This document shows, piece after piece, positions 23,662-36,000 of a stretch of DNA of 64,000 bases. This stretch comes from Sipunculus nudus. Taxonomy: Eukaryota; Annelida; Sipuncula; Golfingiida; Sipunculidae. The stretch lies in contig CM049308.1 in assembly GCA_026874595.1 (NCBI GenBank), positions 33,474,027-33,538,026 on the forward strand, given 5' to 3'. A program made the position numbers and the translations under genes. The notes below the pieces were generated by a model that had not been told where the DNA came from, searched no databases, and saw only the letters and a program-made list of their open reading frames with translations. Positions within the stretch are counted from its first letter, which is position 1. Each line of letters begins with the position of its first letter.

Positions 23662-26600
23662 AAATATAGAGGAATCAACTTTCGTCAGACATTGAAATCA
23701 GATCAGTCTTACATGGTGAATGCAACATGTTGCACAAAACTACGTGGTCGTAAAAATGTCTGATGAAACGTGGTTCCTTTATATGTGTATTATTATAAAG
23801 CTCTGGTGTAATACCACAGAGCACTCTAGTAGTTGTTTATTGCAGGAAACCTGTAGATTAATTTATATATATGTATAAAAATATACATACATAAATACAC
23901 ATTTATAGACAACAAACTCTGGAGCGACAGTACTTATTTAATTAAATTTCGCAGCAACCTGTTGCTTAGGTGTAACCTCGAGTTTATGACAATATGGGAT
24001 AATATCACTGTATACACTCTGCGGTTTTTCGCATCTTCTCCCCATTGACATAAAGCTAAATGTCAAGAACAAAATGTAAACAATAAAGTCAGAATATATG
24101 TCGCGCCGTATGTATATTAAGCAGCTGTCGCTATACCTTGCTGTTTATATTTATATTTCGTGATGTCTGGGGTCCACATGTAATCTTCGCTCCCGTGGTC
24201 CCGCCGGTTAGAAAGACAAAAACTTTTACCATCTCCGATTACCAAAACCACATCCTATAAGATCCTCTAAAACGTAAATATGCCTTTTATAAGCGCACAC
24301 ATGTTGATATGTTTCAAGGCCAATGATTTATGCAGAGCTGCTTCTATAACTGCTGACAGCATACAGTATATTTACACCCGCAAGCTTCACATCTGATGCT
24401 TTATTTGACGAGTGCAGCTTATGTAACGTCTTTTAGCCCAGTAAACGTCATTTATCGTACGTTCCACCTTTGTCCTGGATGCTGACTTGATGTTTACACC
24501 TCACTATTTTATTGGGACGATAGAAGAAATCGTAATATTAGTTATCGAAAACATCGTATTAGAACATGTCACAAAGACTATTTGTTTTTAATTACTGTCG
24601 GAATGTTATCTGAACATGTTTTAACTTAACTTTGCGATTTTTCATCTATCATCAAGTTATACAGGTGATTTTAGTAAAAAAAATAATTTGGGGCAAAAAG
24701 TTCCATCTTTATTATATGTAACATATGTCATATTCCATCACTAGCTCAGGCAATATCCTCTATCACTGCTTTGAATTCTATATATGGACTAGTAATGTTT
24801 ACATAATTGCACATTTCGTATTAATGGTTTCCGGTACTGGCCTTGGATAGCGACTACTATTAGTAAATTTGAAGTGAACCATTTTTATACGTAAAAATGC
24901 ATGATGTTTGCAGATGATACCACACTATATTTTAGTTCAAGCTCGATGAATAAAGCTATTCAAGGCCTATAGCTGAGCTTGGTAAAAGCCAATTATTGGT
25001 TCACTAGAAACAGACTAATGATACACCAGGATAAATCGGTTGCTCTTCTATTAAGTAAACAAAAAGATAAAAAAAAAATAATCGTCATGAGATATGTAAC
25101 CAGGATATACCTTTTCAAAAAAGCATAAAGCTTTAGATAGCGATATTAAGAGGAGATTTCATATGTGTCGTGTTTTACAAAATAAATGAAACCTAGAATT
25201 GAACTTTAATATCGAGTTAGCAATTACCGCAGCTGGCCTTGTGCACTCTTTATAATGATCTAATACAATTTCACATTGACTGCTTCCTATCGGTATGAGG
25301 TAAATTTGACAAGTGAAATATTTCGCACCTACGAATTATTCAAAACCGAGCAGCTCGTTTAGTAACAAAAACCTTCGATAAATCTATACCTTCAGCAGAT
25401 CTTATCAGACAAATGACCGCTACTTTTTATTAGTTTTAGTTTTTAGCTCAGCTGAATGAAATTCATCTGAACTTTAGCGATCACGCGTTGTCCCTCGTCT
25501 GTCTGTCCGTCCGTTAACCAGGCACAAATCGTAACCGCTAGACTTGGAATCTTCTCACTTGACATCCATGAAAGATCTCCTTGGACACCCGAAATTAGGT
25601 CTCTGTTACCCATATCCTCCGAGCCATGGCCCTATTTGGCTCAGAAGAATCCCATAATTAATTAAAAAATTGATACAAAAGCTCAGGCATCTGAACAATT
25701 AATGCTTTGATCACCATGATTCTTTCCAGGCATATTCATTATGAAGTGTTACATCAGTTCCTGCAGACTGGTGGCGCCACCTGGATTTTTTTCTCGATTT
25801 TTTTACGCTCTATTTTCTCTTTTTTTTAGACCTTAAAAATGCGGTTGTACGTTAACAGGGCACAAATCGTGACCACTAGACCTGGAACCTTCTTTCTTGA
25901 CATCCAGGGAGATCCTTAAAACATCTCCGTGGACACCTGAAATAAGGTCTCTGTTGGATCTAGAATCTTCTAACTTGACAGCCTGGAGGTCCATGAAAAA
26001 TCTCCTTGGAAACCTGAAAATAGTTGTCTGTTACCCATATCCTCCCGAGCTATGGGGCTCATAAATACCCCCCCAGAATAATTAAAAATCTGATACAAAA
26101 GCTCCATTGTCTGAATAACTAATGTATCAGTCACCATGAATCTTTCCATGCATATTAATCACGGTGTGTTTCATCAGTTCTTGCAGACTGGTGGCGCAAA
26201 ATGTCTTTCCTTGTTTTTAATTTGGTGTGTCTAGATTTTGGATGAACTTAAGCTTATATGCATGAATGATGATGCCACCTACATTATCTTAAGTAGTTGC
26301 CTGTGCAAGGAAATATTGTTAACATGTCAGTCGACTGATTGTCATGATCCATGGGTCACTTGTTAAATGTTTAACTGGCAAAACACCAAACTCTTAAATC
26401 ATTTTCTTTTTATTCAACGGGAACCTATATGTATACAAAACAAGGGGGACTTCTGAAAATAATATGCCTGTACCGAAATCCAAACTTTACCAAAGTCTTA
26501 ACATTACAATCCCCATTTGCCTATTCTTGACCTTTCCTGCGGAACAAATTGCCAGTTCATATCCGAATTCTTACGTCACTTCCAGTATTTAAGAGAGAGT

Positions 26601-27020
26601 AAAAGCATTTTCTCTCTAAGTCTTAATACTGAAAAAATCTACATTTCTACTTATGAGATTCACATTAACTCTTGTGGTTTAAACGTATATTTTTGCATAT
26701 GGATATCTATCCGATATTTTAACATTGTGGACTCTGTATATTTATTTCACATGTGATTGTTTTTACTTCTCACGTTTTGGCGAAGTCCGTTTATAGTACC
26801 ATGTACGATTTTGATATTTCATTTATGTCGCAGTATGCACATTGTAATTCTTATTCATCTCATTGCCTATTCATATATTCCATGATCTACTTCTATTGTA
26901 ATAATGTATGTGTAATAGGACCCCACTGAAAAAACGGCATTAAGCTAAATGGGCTTTCTTGATAAAATATAGTTGTAATGAATAAACAAATAAATTGTGC
27001 GATCCATGTGTAATAAATAT

Positions 27021-27072
<52 letters not shown>

Positions 27073-30000
27073 ATTTAATATCGCTTATTTAACGGTGCCT
27101 TTCCATGTCTGTATGAAGATTGTAGTCCCTGCGAATCTGCTAGTGGGTCCCCCTTTTTCACCTGTTATTCTACTCATACTCAAGACAAAAAACGATGTTA
27201 TGTTTGACAGTGTCAGCTAATTAACCCTAGTTTCCAAAGAAGGCGTTTTTACTTCATTGGATTACATGTTAATACAGGTTCAGCTTATATAAGGCAGGCT
27301 TACATATCTGGGTCACAGCGCCTGTGTTTAACCACCTACCAAATGATTTATGGAGAGTTTTATATAGAGCTTACAGGGTGATGATTTACGCCAGGGTAAA
27401 TCTTCGGTCCCCTACACGCCATCTGTTAGGTTTCTTGCCATCTATCTGCACACGAGAAGACCTGGAGACGGCTTTAACAGACCCATCATACCATCCGTTA
27501 ACCACAACTGGGCCACTGTTGCCTCATACTGCGCCAGACAGTCTTGGTTACAAACTAATTAAATATTATCTGTTTATTTATCGTAGGGGCGGATCCAGTG
27601 CGAACAGTTTACGGGATACCATCCCCCCCCCCCACACACACACACAGACACACGCGCCTCCGGGAGAAATAATCTTTCTAGCAGGGTTTCTTTTTTCAAT
27701 ACAACCCCTATGTCTTATGTACGGAGTTTTGGACCCTTAATACGTTAGAATTCAATTAGTGTTTACAGCAAACCTTTCCTTTCGCAAATCCTAGATCCGG
27801 ACTGTTTTCACCAAGTTACCTTCATAGGTGGACCAATGCCCAGACGCCTCCTAGTAATAATCCATTTATGCTGTAATAAATTATAATTCGCAATTTTTTT
27901 ATCTTCCAATCATTATCAAGTATACATTATCCAAGCTGACTGTCGATGGACGATAGTGATTAACTTTCATCTTTCGTTCGTCTAGCCATGATATTCAGGC
28001 CTTTTTATAATGAACTGATTGGGGCCTACGAGTCATGATACAAGTCATAATAAAACACATCTTCCAAGGTCGGATCAACATATTTGCTGTGTGATAGTCT
28101 TGGCCATCAGAGGCTTATTATCCCCTCGCAACGAAGTTGCCTGAGGGGATATAGTAACGCCTCCGTTCGTGCGTCCGTCTGGAATTCGCTTGTGGACCAA
28201 TTTTAAGCCAAACCGTTTGACCAAAACCTTTCATCTTGCACATACTGCTTACTCACCCACAGGTGAAGAATCCTATCGATTTTGAGGTCACGGAGTCAGA
28301 GGTCAAGGTCACAGGACCCACTTCTTGAAAATGTTTGTGGACCCATTTTAAGCCAAACCGTTTAACCGAAAACTTTCATCTTGCACATATTGCTCACTCA
28401 CCCACGGATAAAGAAACCTATTGATTTTGAGGTCAGAAAATCAAAGATCAAGGTCACAGAGCTGCCCTTCACATTTTCACACTGTGTAATTAACTCAATA
28501 TAATTATGCTCCCGTGCGAGGGGATGCTCCGCTTTGTGGTGCCCATGTATTACATTTTTCTCAAGAGAATAACTTTCCTTTTTGTCCTACCTCGGAAAAA
28601 AAGACAGTATGACGAGCAGATGAAAATGAAAAAGGACTGTTAGAAATGGCGTGCACATATACTTATACTAGAGTTGTCCGAATCCTATAGCTTGTACTGC
28701 CATCTCAACATCTTCAGTTTATTAAAGATCGACGTTTAGGTGGCAGGCTGCCGCTATCGTTCGTCTAGACGTCTGGGAAGTGGGCAGTGATATTTACAAG
28801 AGGGACACATTTCGTAAGACAAGCCCTCGAGTAAAACCTGATTCCAGGACACTGTGACTTTGTTTCTGATAGTTACAGACCAAAAATATAGTTTTTACAT
28901 TGAAAGCTGTCGTGACTTTTCAAACGAAACTAAAGAAAATACATTGTCGTCATTTGTTGAGTACCGTTTGTCATTTATCTGGTTGTTGTTAGTGACGGGA
29001 GATGAATCTTCTTCATATTAATATATCATCTGGCGTCATCGCGGAAGAGTGTGCCAAAAAGCATTAAGCAGTTCTTTTGCTACTTGTCTGCTCCTTCCTG
29101 ATGCCAAGCAGAGCCGGGTTACGTTTTCATTGCTCTCCCTCATTCCTGGCTGTAGTTCAAAGAAAGACCAATCCATCAAAATGATTATTGGTGCAAGCAA
29201 AACAACAAAACTTAAATAAAATTCCATCCATATACTTTTACATGAATATCCTTTGATCGTATTTTGGATGTTTGTTTGCATTTTTACTTAAAATGTTACG
29301 AACGGATTTCGAGCTGATTTGTTGAAAGTCACCTGAGCTATAGCGATCACTCTTTGTCCGTCCGTCGTCCGCCCGTATGTCTCACCGTCCGTTTGTCCGT
29401 CCGTTAACAGGGCACAAATCATAACAACTGCACCTAAAAACTTCTTACTAAAAACCCACGAAGGTCAATAAAAACAATCCTTAGAAACCTGAAATTAGGT
29501 TACTGTGAACTATTTCCTCTGAGCTATGCTGCTCGTAAGTACCCCCCCCCCCCCCCCCCCAACCGGATTGATTAAAAAAATGATACAAAAGTTTCAGTAT
29601 CTGAACAACTAATGCATTTATTGCCATTATTATTTCCACTCGTATTGATCATGGAATGTTTCATCGTATCCTGAAGACTGGTGGCGCCACCTGTATTCAT
29701 CTTATTTTTACACTTTTTTTCTCTATTTATGAGATCTTCAAATTAATCAGTCCCGACGATAATAGGACAGAAACCGTTACCGTTAGACGTAGAAACTTTT
29801 AACTGTACATTCAAGGAAGTCCTAGGCATATCTCCTTGGAAATCTGAAATTATGTCATGGTGCCCTTTATTTTGCGAGTAAATGGCCTATGTTTGATTTC
29901 AAGCACCCAGCGAGTCAGACGTTGCACAAATTGTAACTGCTCTACCTAGAAGTTACATTCTTAATAACCATGGAGGTTTTTAAAAATAAAAACCTCCTTG

Positions 30001-33000
30001 GAAACCTGAAATTAGGTCATGGTGGCCTATATTTTGCGATCTACGGGTCAAAAAGATGATTTTAAACACCCAATGTGTCAGACGGTTCACAAATTGTAAC
30101 TGTTAGACCTAAGAGCTTCTTTCTTAACACCGATAAAAATTTCATTAAAAAATCTCCTTGGAAACCTGAAATAAGGTCATTGCGAACTTATAGGGCTTAA
30201 AAGTATCCCAGAGAATAATCAAAAATTTTGATTCAAAAGCTTCCGTATCTGTACTTTACTAATTTAAGCGACTGGCCAGGAACATGATTTTGAAGAACCA
30301 GACAGTCAGACAGGACACAAATTGTAACTGTTAGGCCTAGAAACTTATAACACAAAATCCAATAAGACTCTGGCCACATCTCCTTTGAAACCTAAAAGTA
30401 GGTTATGGTGACCTATATTCTGCAATCACCTGGCCAAAATTATGCTTATGAGCACCTAGACAGTCAGGCATGGCACCAAACTTTACTGTTGGACCTAGAA
30501 CCTTCTAATGTGATATCAAGGGAGGTCCTTGGCAAGTCTCCATTGAAACCTGAAACTAGGTCACTGTGACCTATATTCTCTGAGCTATGAGCAGAAAACC
30601 AAATTTTGAGCACCCAGAAAGTCAGACACGTCACAAATGTTGTTAGCAAATCTTATTGCTCTAGAAATATCTTTTTTTTTTAATATAAAGGGAGGTCATT
30701 GTTATATCTCCTTTGATATCCAAAATAATTTCACTGTGACCTATATTCTGTGGGCTGTGTGAAACAAAATGATTTGAGTACCCTATAAGTCAGATAGACA
30801 CAAGTCACAGCAGTTTGACGTAGAAACTTCTAAATCTGCATCGGAGTTCGTAGTAAAATCTTCTGGCTGTTACCTATTTCCTAAGGACAATGGGCAAATA
30901 AACATGATTTTGAGCACTTTGGAAGTCCTATAACCAGATCATATTATCAATAATTAGTATATGCATCACCTGTTTACATTTCAAATTCAGCAAAGCGTCA
31001 TGACCCATGGGTCACTTTTTCTAGTTTTTACTCACTGCGACATCACATACACATACACACACGGTATTACGTGTGTGTGTGTTTGCACCCCTCTCTCTTC
31101 ATCCGGTCTATTTGTGTATGATATTCGGTTAAAAACAAAGCATTTTTATCCGTTCACCGATTCTTGGGCCCCAGAAACATCCTGGCTCCCTGCTTCAGCC
31201 GAGTCAGCAGAGCGAGATTATTCAACCATAAAGTGCACGATATGTCGACATAGGCCAGCCTTCTCCCAGTACAATATACTGCTTAAAAACAAAAGCACAG
31301 TATCAAGAACATCCACACAAGTGTGCATTTTTTTCATGGACCATAACATAAAATATGAGACGCCTGATTAATTCCCAGGCGTTGATGAGCACGGTCGAAA
31401 AACCTGGCCCAAGTCCTCCGCATGTTCCAGCGGTTTTATGTATGCCAAGATATGATTGATGATACATGACAAGGTTATACTAAGCAGGCAGCTTCAGTCA
31501 CAGTGAATATGGCATGTGCTTTGGTGGCCCTGGTATATATTAGCAGACAAAGATATTGGATTTGTCTGGAGGGCAAGAGCCGTCAAGTGACTTGGATAAG
31601 GTGCAAGACAGCTCAGCATTATCCAAGACCCAATCTTGTTGGAATGAAGGGTTCCCCTAGCAGGGGATTAGTCTCTATAAGTTGCTTGATAGATCTGGGT
31701 GAGAAGTGAACCATCTGTCAAACAGTGCCCGTGTTTCTATTTATGTGCTTCCTGTTGTTAAAACTGAGCACACATAAAATTTGAAAGTACATGTTTTGAG
31801 ACCTGTGTAGAACATATCAGACGTTTTCATAGCTAGTTCATTAAATGTCTCTTAAGGATAATTCTGGTCCTTTGTTAGGGCCTTATTTCTCTCTCTCTCT
31901 CTCCCTCTCTCTCTCTCATGTAATTTTCCATTTTATATTTTAAGGGAATACAAATAATGTCCACACAAAAAAAGGCCAAAAAATCTTGAAGGGCAGAATA
32001 ATACCTGTTTCTTTAAAGGCATGAATGAATCTTTAAAATCCAAAGTAAAACACCAGACTAAAACACAAAACCAAACCCGAAGGTCGACTATATCGCCAAT
32101 GGTGTCACGCGTAATTGTTTATATTTGTTTACATTTATTTTTCATATCAAGGCTCCCCCCTTAGTCTTCCTTTCCGCGGTTTTCAAGGTAAACGTTGTCT
32201 TAGGCCATACCTAAAAATAAATGTAGTGACCGTACAGCACAGAACAATAACATGTCGGATCCCTTGCTACTTTGGGTGGGTCAGACTGATTTTCTTTCCT
32301 GCTTCTCGTGAAAATCATTGTGAATGACGGTTTTAGCTTCATGTTTGTTTCCTGTGTTTGCAGAGGATGGATTCAACGTGGACGACTCCTGGATCCGTGA
32401 GCTGGAGGACCAAGAAACCGATGACGACATCCCTGTATTCACAAATAAGGGTCGTCAAGTGGTTCGTCTTATTCTGCCGAAGCACCTCGTAAGCTATACC
32501 TTTATATCATTACTACATACAATACCACATAATTATAAACATATGTCACATCGCATGTGATCAGTCAGAAACTCAATTTTCAATTAGGTTTCTTAATTGA
32601 TGTATTCTTAACGAGTTACTGGTGAGCAGTAAAGTTTTGTAAACAGTGGCGTTTTCCTTACGTTTATTGTTAAAGGGTATAACGTGCATTGCTGTCGTGA
32701 TTAGGCTTTATTCCAGTCGTTATCAATCTTGCCTTTATTTTGGGCAGCAAAATTTCCTTAGTAATTCCGAAACCCTCATGACATATTGAAAAATATGGAA
32801 TAGGACCCCCCCCCCCCCCCCCGGGACACATTTGTCAGTATTCCAGACACCTGAGGACAAAATCGGTCCGAATCTTGGCCACGAAATCAGATACCCTCAA
32901 CACCTTTTCTTTACGCTTGGAAACTTACATTGACCGTAGATTGCCTTCGTCTCAATAAATAGACGATAAATGTTTATTTTTTTCTGAAGTTTTAAAGATT

Positions 33001-36000
33001 TATGCCAGAAACCATGGTCTAAACTGTTTAAACAAGTTACAATATTTAGCCCTGCGGTGTTTTTCGTCCTGCAAAGACGTCGGTACAATAATTCAGTTAT
33101 TGATCTTTGGTATCCAAATGCCACTTATATACAATACGATTATGTTAAACTATTTTCTCATATATTTTACATATATCGTTATTTCGTTTATTATTTACTC
33201 GGGTCAAAAATATCACTTGCGGATTAACGATCACACAATTATATCATCATCTGATCCAATTAAATTACTCCGAAAACAAAGATTTGGTTAAAACAAAGTT
33301 GTTTCACAGGACATCTAAAACTCATATACTCGCACATGCAGATCTTGGGTTTATACAGCAGACTTTTCTGGGGTTAATTAGATCCAGCATGCAGCATTTC
33401 GCTTGTAGAAATATCTGTTATGAAGATGAATAGTGCTTATCCTAGCACCATTAGTAACTGAGATATTGCGTTCGGAGCAAATACGGACTTCTAAAACGTA
33501 CCTGAAGCATTTATATATCCTTTTTTACCAAGAGTCATTTATTATATTTCTCCTCATATTTTCTCTACTTTTCCCATAGGTCTCGTATGTACCTATTTCT
33601 TTTACAGAAAACGAAAGATGATACAACGGAGAAGCGAGTTCGTGTAGATTATGAAGCTATGTCTGGTAAATACCTGTTCTTCTTTGATATTAAGACTTTC
33701 TAATTACTTTCCGATGTACAGTTTTTACTAAAATCAGCATTCTGGTTTAAGCTTTTGCTTAAGATGGTTCGTCACTGTCGCTGATACTGGATATTAAAAA
33801 AAAAGGTGATTAAAAGGCAATAAATCTCGCCCTACAAGATAAAATTTAGAAAAAAGAGGAAAATAATAAAATGCATATAACCAGAAAAAAAATGATGATC
33901 CTTTATAGAGCGTCTCGTCATATATATAAAAAATTAGTTCTGTAACTTCACTATTTTCATTAATGAGGACCTAATGATTTAAATTCACAATGTAAAGATA
34001 AAAAATAACGAACAATTTATATGCAAACATTTACAAACTAAACCTTATTCAAAGGTCTTATCTCACTATACATATAATTTTGATATATCAAGAAATATGA
34101 CGTGATGCGGTTAAGAAATAGAGCTTTGTATCCTAGGATTTGAAATTTATGATTTTTTTAGGTTATAAACAACTTGGTCTTTAACATTTACATACAGTAC
34201 AACTCTATCTGTAGACAGGATCAATGCCATATATAAAGAAAAGTTGAGGGGATTGAGAAGGGATGATACAGCCAAAAAAGACGAGGCAGACTATGAACAT
34301 AATCCATCAGAGAAAGACCTCAAGAAGGAAGGCTCCAAAGAAAACGTCAGTGACGAGTTCATGGTTCGACTTACGCGAAATTTAAAAAGAAGACAGGTCA
34401 ACAGACTAAAAAGGAAACGGAAGCTTAGGAAAAGATATATGAAGAAAGATAAATCACACCGGATACAACGTCGAAAACCGCGATCAAATAGGAAAAAACG
34501 TGAGATAAATATAAAGAATGAACAGACTATAGGCCCCAGGAGTAAAAAGGAGAATATACGCCCTGTGACAGCATCCCCATATGATTTGGTAGCTACAGAA
34601 AATGATACATTTGCAAATGATGGAAAAACAAGGACTATGACTTATACGGAAAAAGTCAGTGAAACTGTCAGCAATTCTACCGAATCATATACGAAAATTC
34701 CAAGTAACACGTCACCGAATGCTGCCGTCAGTCTTTCTAAGTCAGAAACTCCCAAAACATTAAATGAAAGAACAATTACCTCCAAAGCAAAGGATGTTGT
34801 TTCAACGAAGACGTATACGACTACACAAGGTTTTACTACAGAAGACGTTACTTCTCGGGAAAATATTGAATATACACCCAGTTTAAGCACATACTCTTCC
34901 TCGGTTACTCTAGAAACTGTTACACCACTTATGAACAGCTCTGATAGCACGACAAGGGAGCTGGTTTTTACAACAGCAAAATCAGCTAAAATAACAGCAC
35001 ACCTACAAAGAACAACAGAACCAACAGAAAGCAACATAGAGACGGGTACGACAGTGGACCCCTCGGAAAACACAACTGTCGGGCAGAACAGCACAATCGA
35101 GGTCACGCCATCTAGTAACAATTCTACGAACTCTTCCGGGGAGGCCAACGTCGCTGGTCACAGCGGCCATGTATCGAAAAAGCACAGTTTACACCCGAGC
35201 CGGGAAAACTCAGCTATTAAACCCCCGCCCATTCCGCCCAAGAAAGAGAAACGTATTGCTGTGATTGATCTGTTGGTTATCGTAGACTGGAGGCTATTTC
35301 AGGTGGAATTGAGGAAATATCGAAAAAACGAGCTGCTTGCCATCATTGCTCTGAAAAAGTATTATTCACTCGTTGTAAAAATGGTAAGTGAAGGGTCACC
35401 GAATTTTTATTGAAATGACAATTAAAACATAAATGATTTGTTCCTTCTATGGGCGATTACTATTTTGCGCAAATTTTGATTTGTTAATATGTTAAATATC
35501 ATAATTTGCGCAAAATAGTATGTATGAGAACTCCTGGTAAAAAATACGTATATCTTTAGAAAAAAATATATAAACTATTAAAATACAAGACATGGTATTG
35601 CTCGCATGTTAATATATGTACTAAACGTGTCATGAACAGGTAGCCAGTTTGTTTAATTCAATTTCTGTACATAATTTGCTTTAATAAGAAAAATATCTGG
35701 TTGAGTTTAAAAGACACTTCGTTATTTCAAGCCTTTACATAAAAATAAGTTTTTTTTATTGTTACTCCATACAATTTTCATGCAACAGGCCTAGTAGTTC
35801 GATTATCATCGAACTGGTCTTCTTTTTTGTTTCAGACGGATATGCGTTTTTCTGCCATTGAGGACGAAGACTTCATTTTCAGAGTTAAAACCTCAGGGAT
35901 TTTTATATGCCGGGTGAGTCACGTGCTATACTAGAATTTCATCCCGTAACGGTGCATTATGGATGACGTGCAAAGGTATTTCCTAAACAATATTATTCAT

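Larger units (their letters stand above)
18096..32363 (+). other. 14.3-kb intron 1 of the metalloprotease, repeat-rich
   Basis: The intron carries an orphan exon, several C/G homopolymers, (TA)n microsatellites, a split LINE, two family B elements and a hairpin-headed element, listed separately. No other gene was recognised in it. Confidence 0.65.

Noticed and set aside
27324-27740. 138-codon plus-strand frame
   Set aside because: It ends in a poly-C/CA low-complexity stretch and has no recognisable domain. No acceptor-donor pair defines an exon.
29036-29148. Possible terminal exon on the minus strand (acceptor gaactacag, then RESNENVTRLCLASGRSRQV, stop)
   Set aside because: The acceptor is good, but no partner exon or homology was found, and chance 37-codon frames are expected in an intron of this size.
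34642-35148. 168-codon minus-strand frame opposite the large protease exon
   Set aside because: It is a shadow of the Ser/Thr-rich coding sequence on the plus strand; the plus frame has splice sites and domain continuity.
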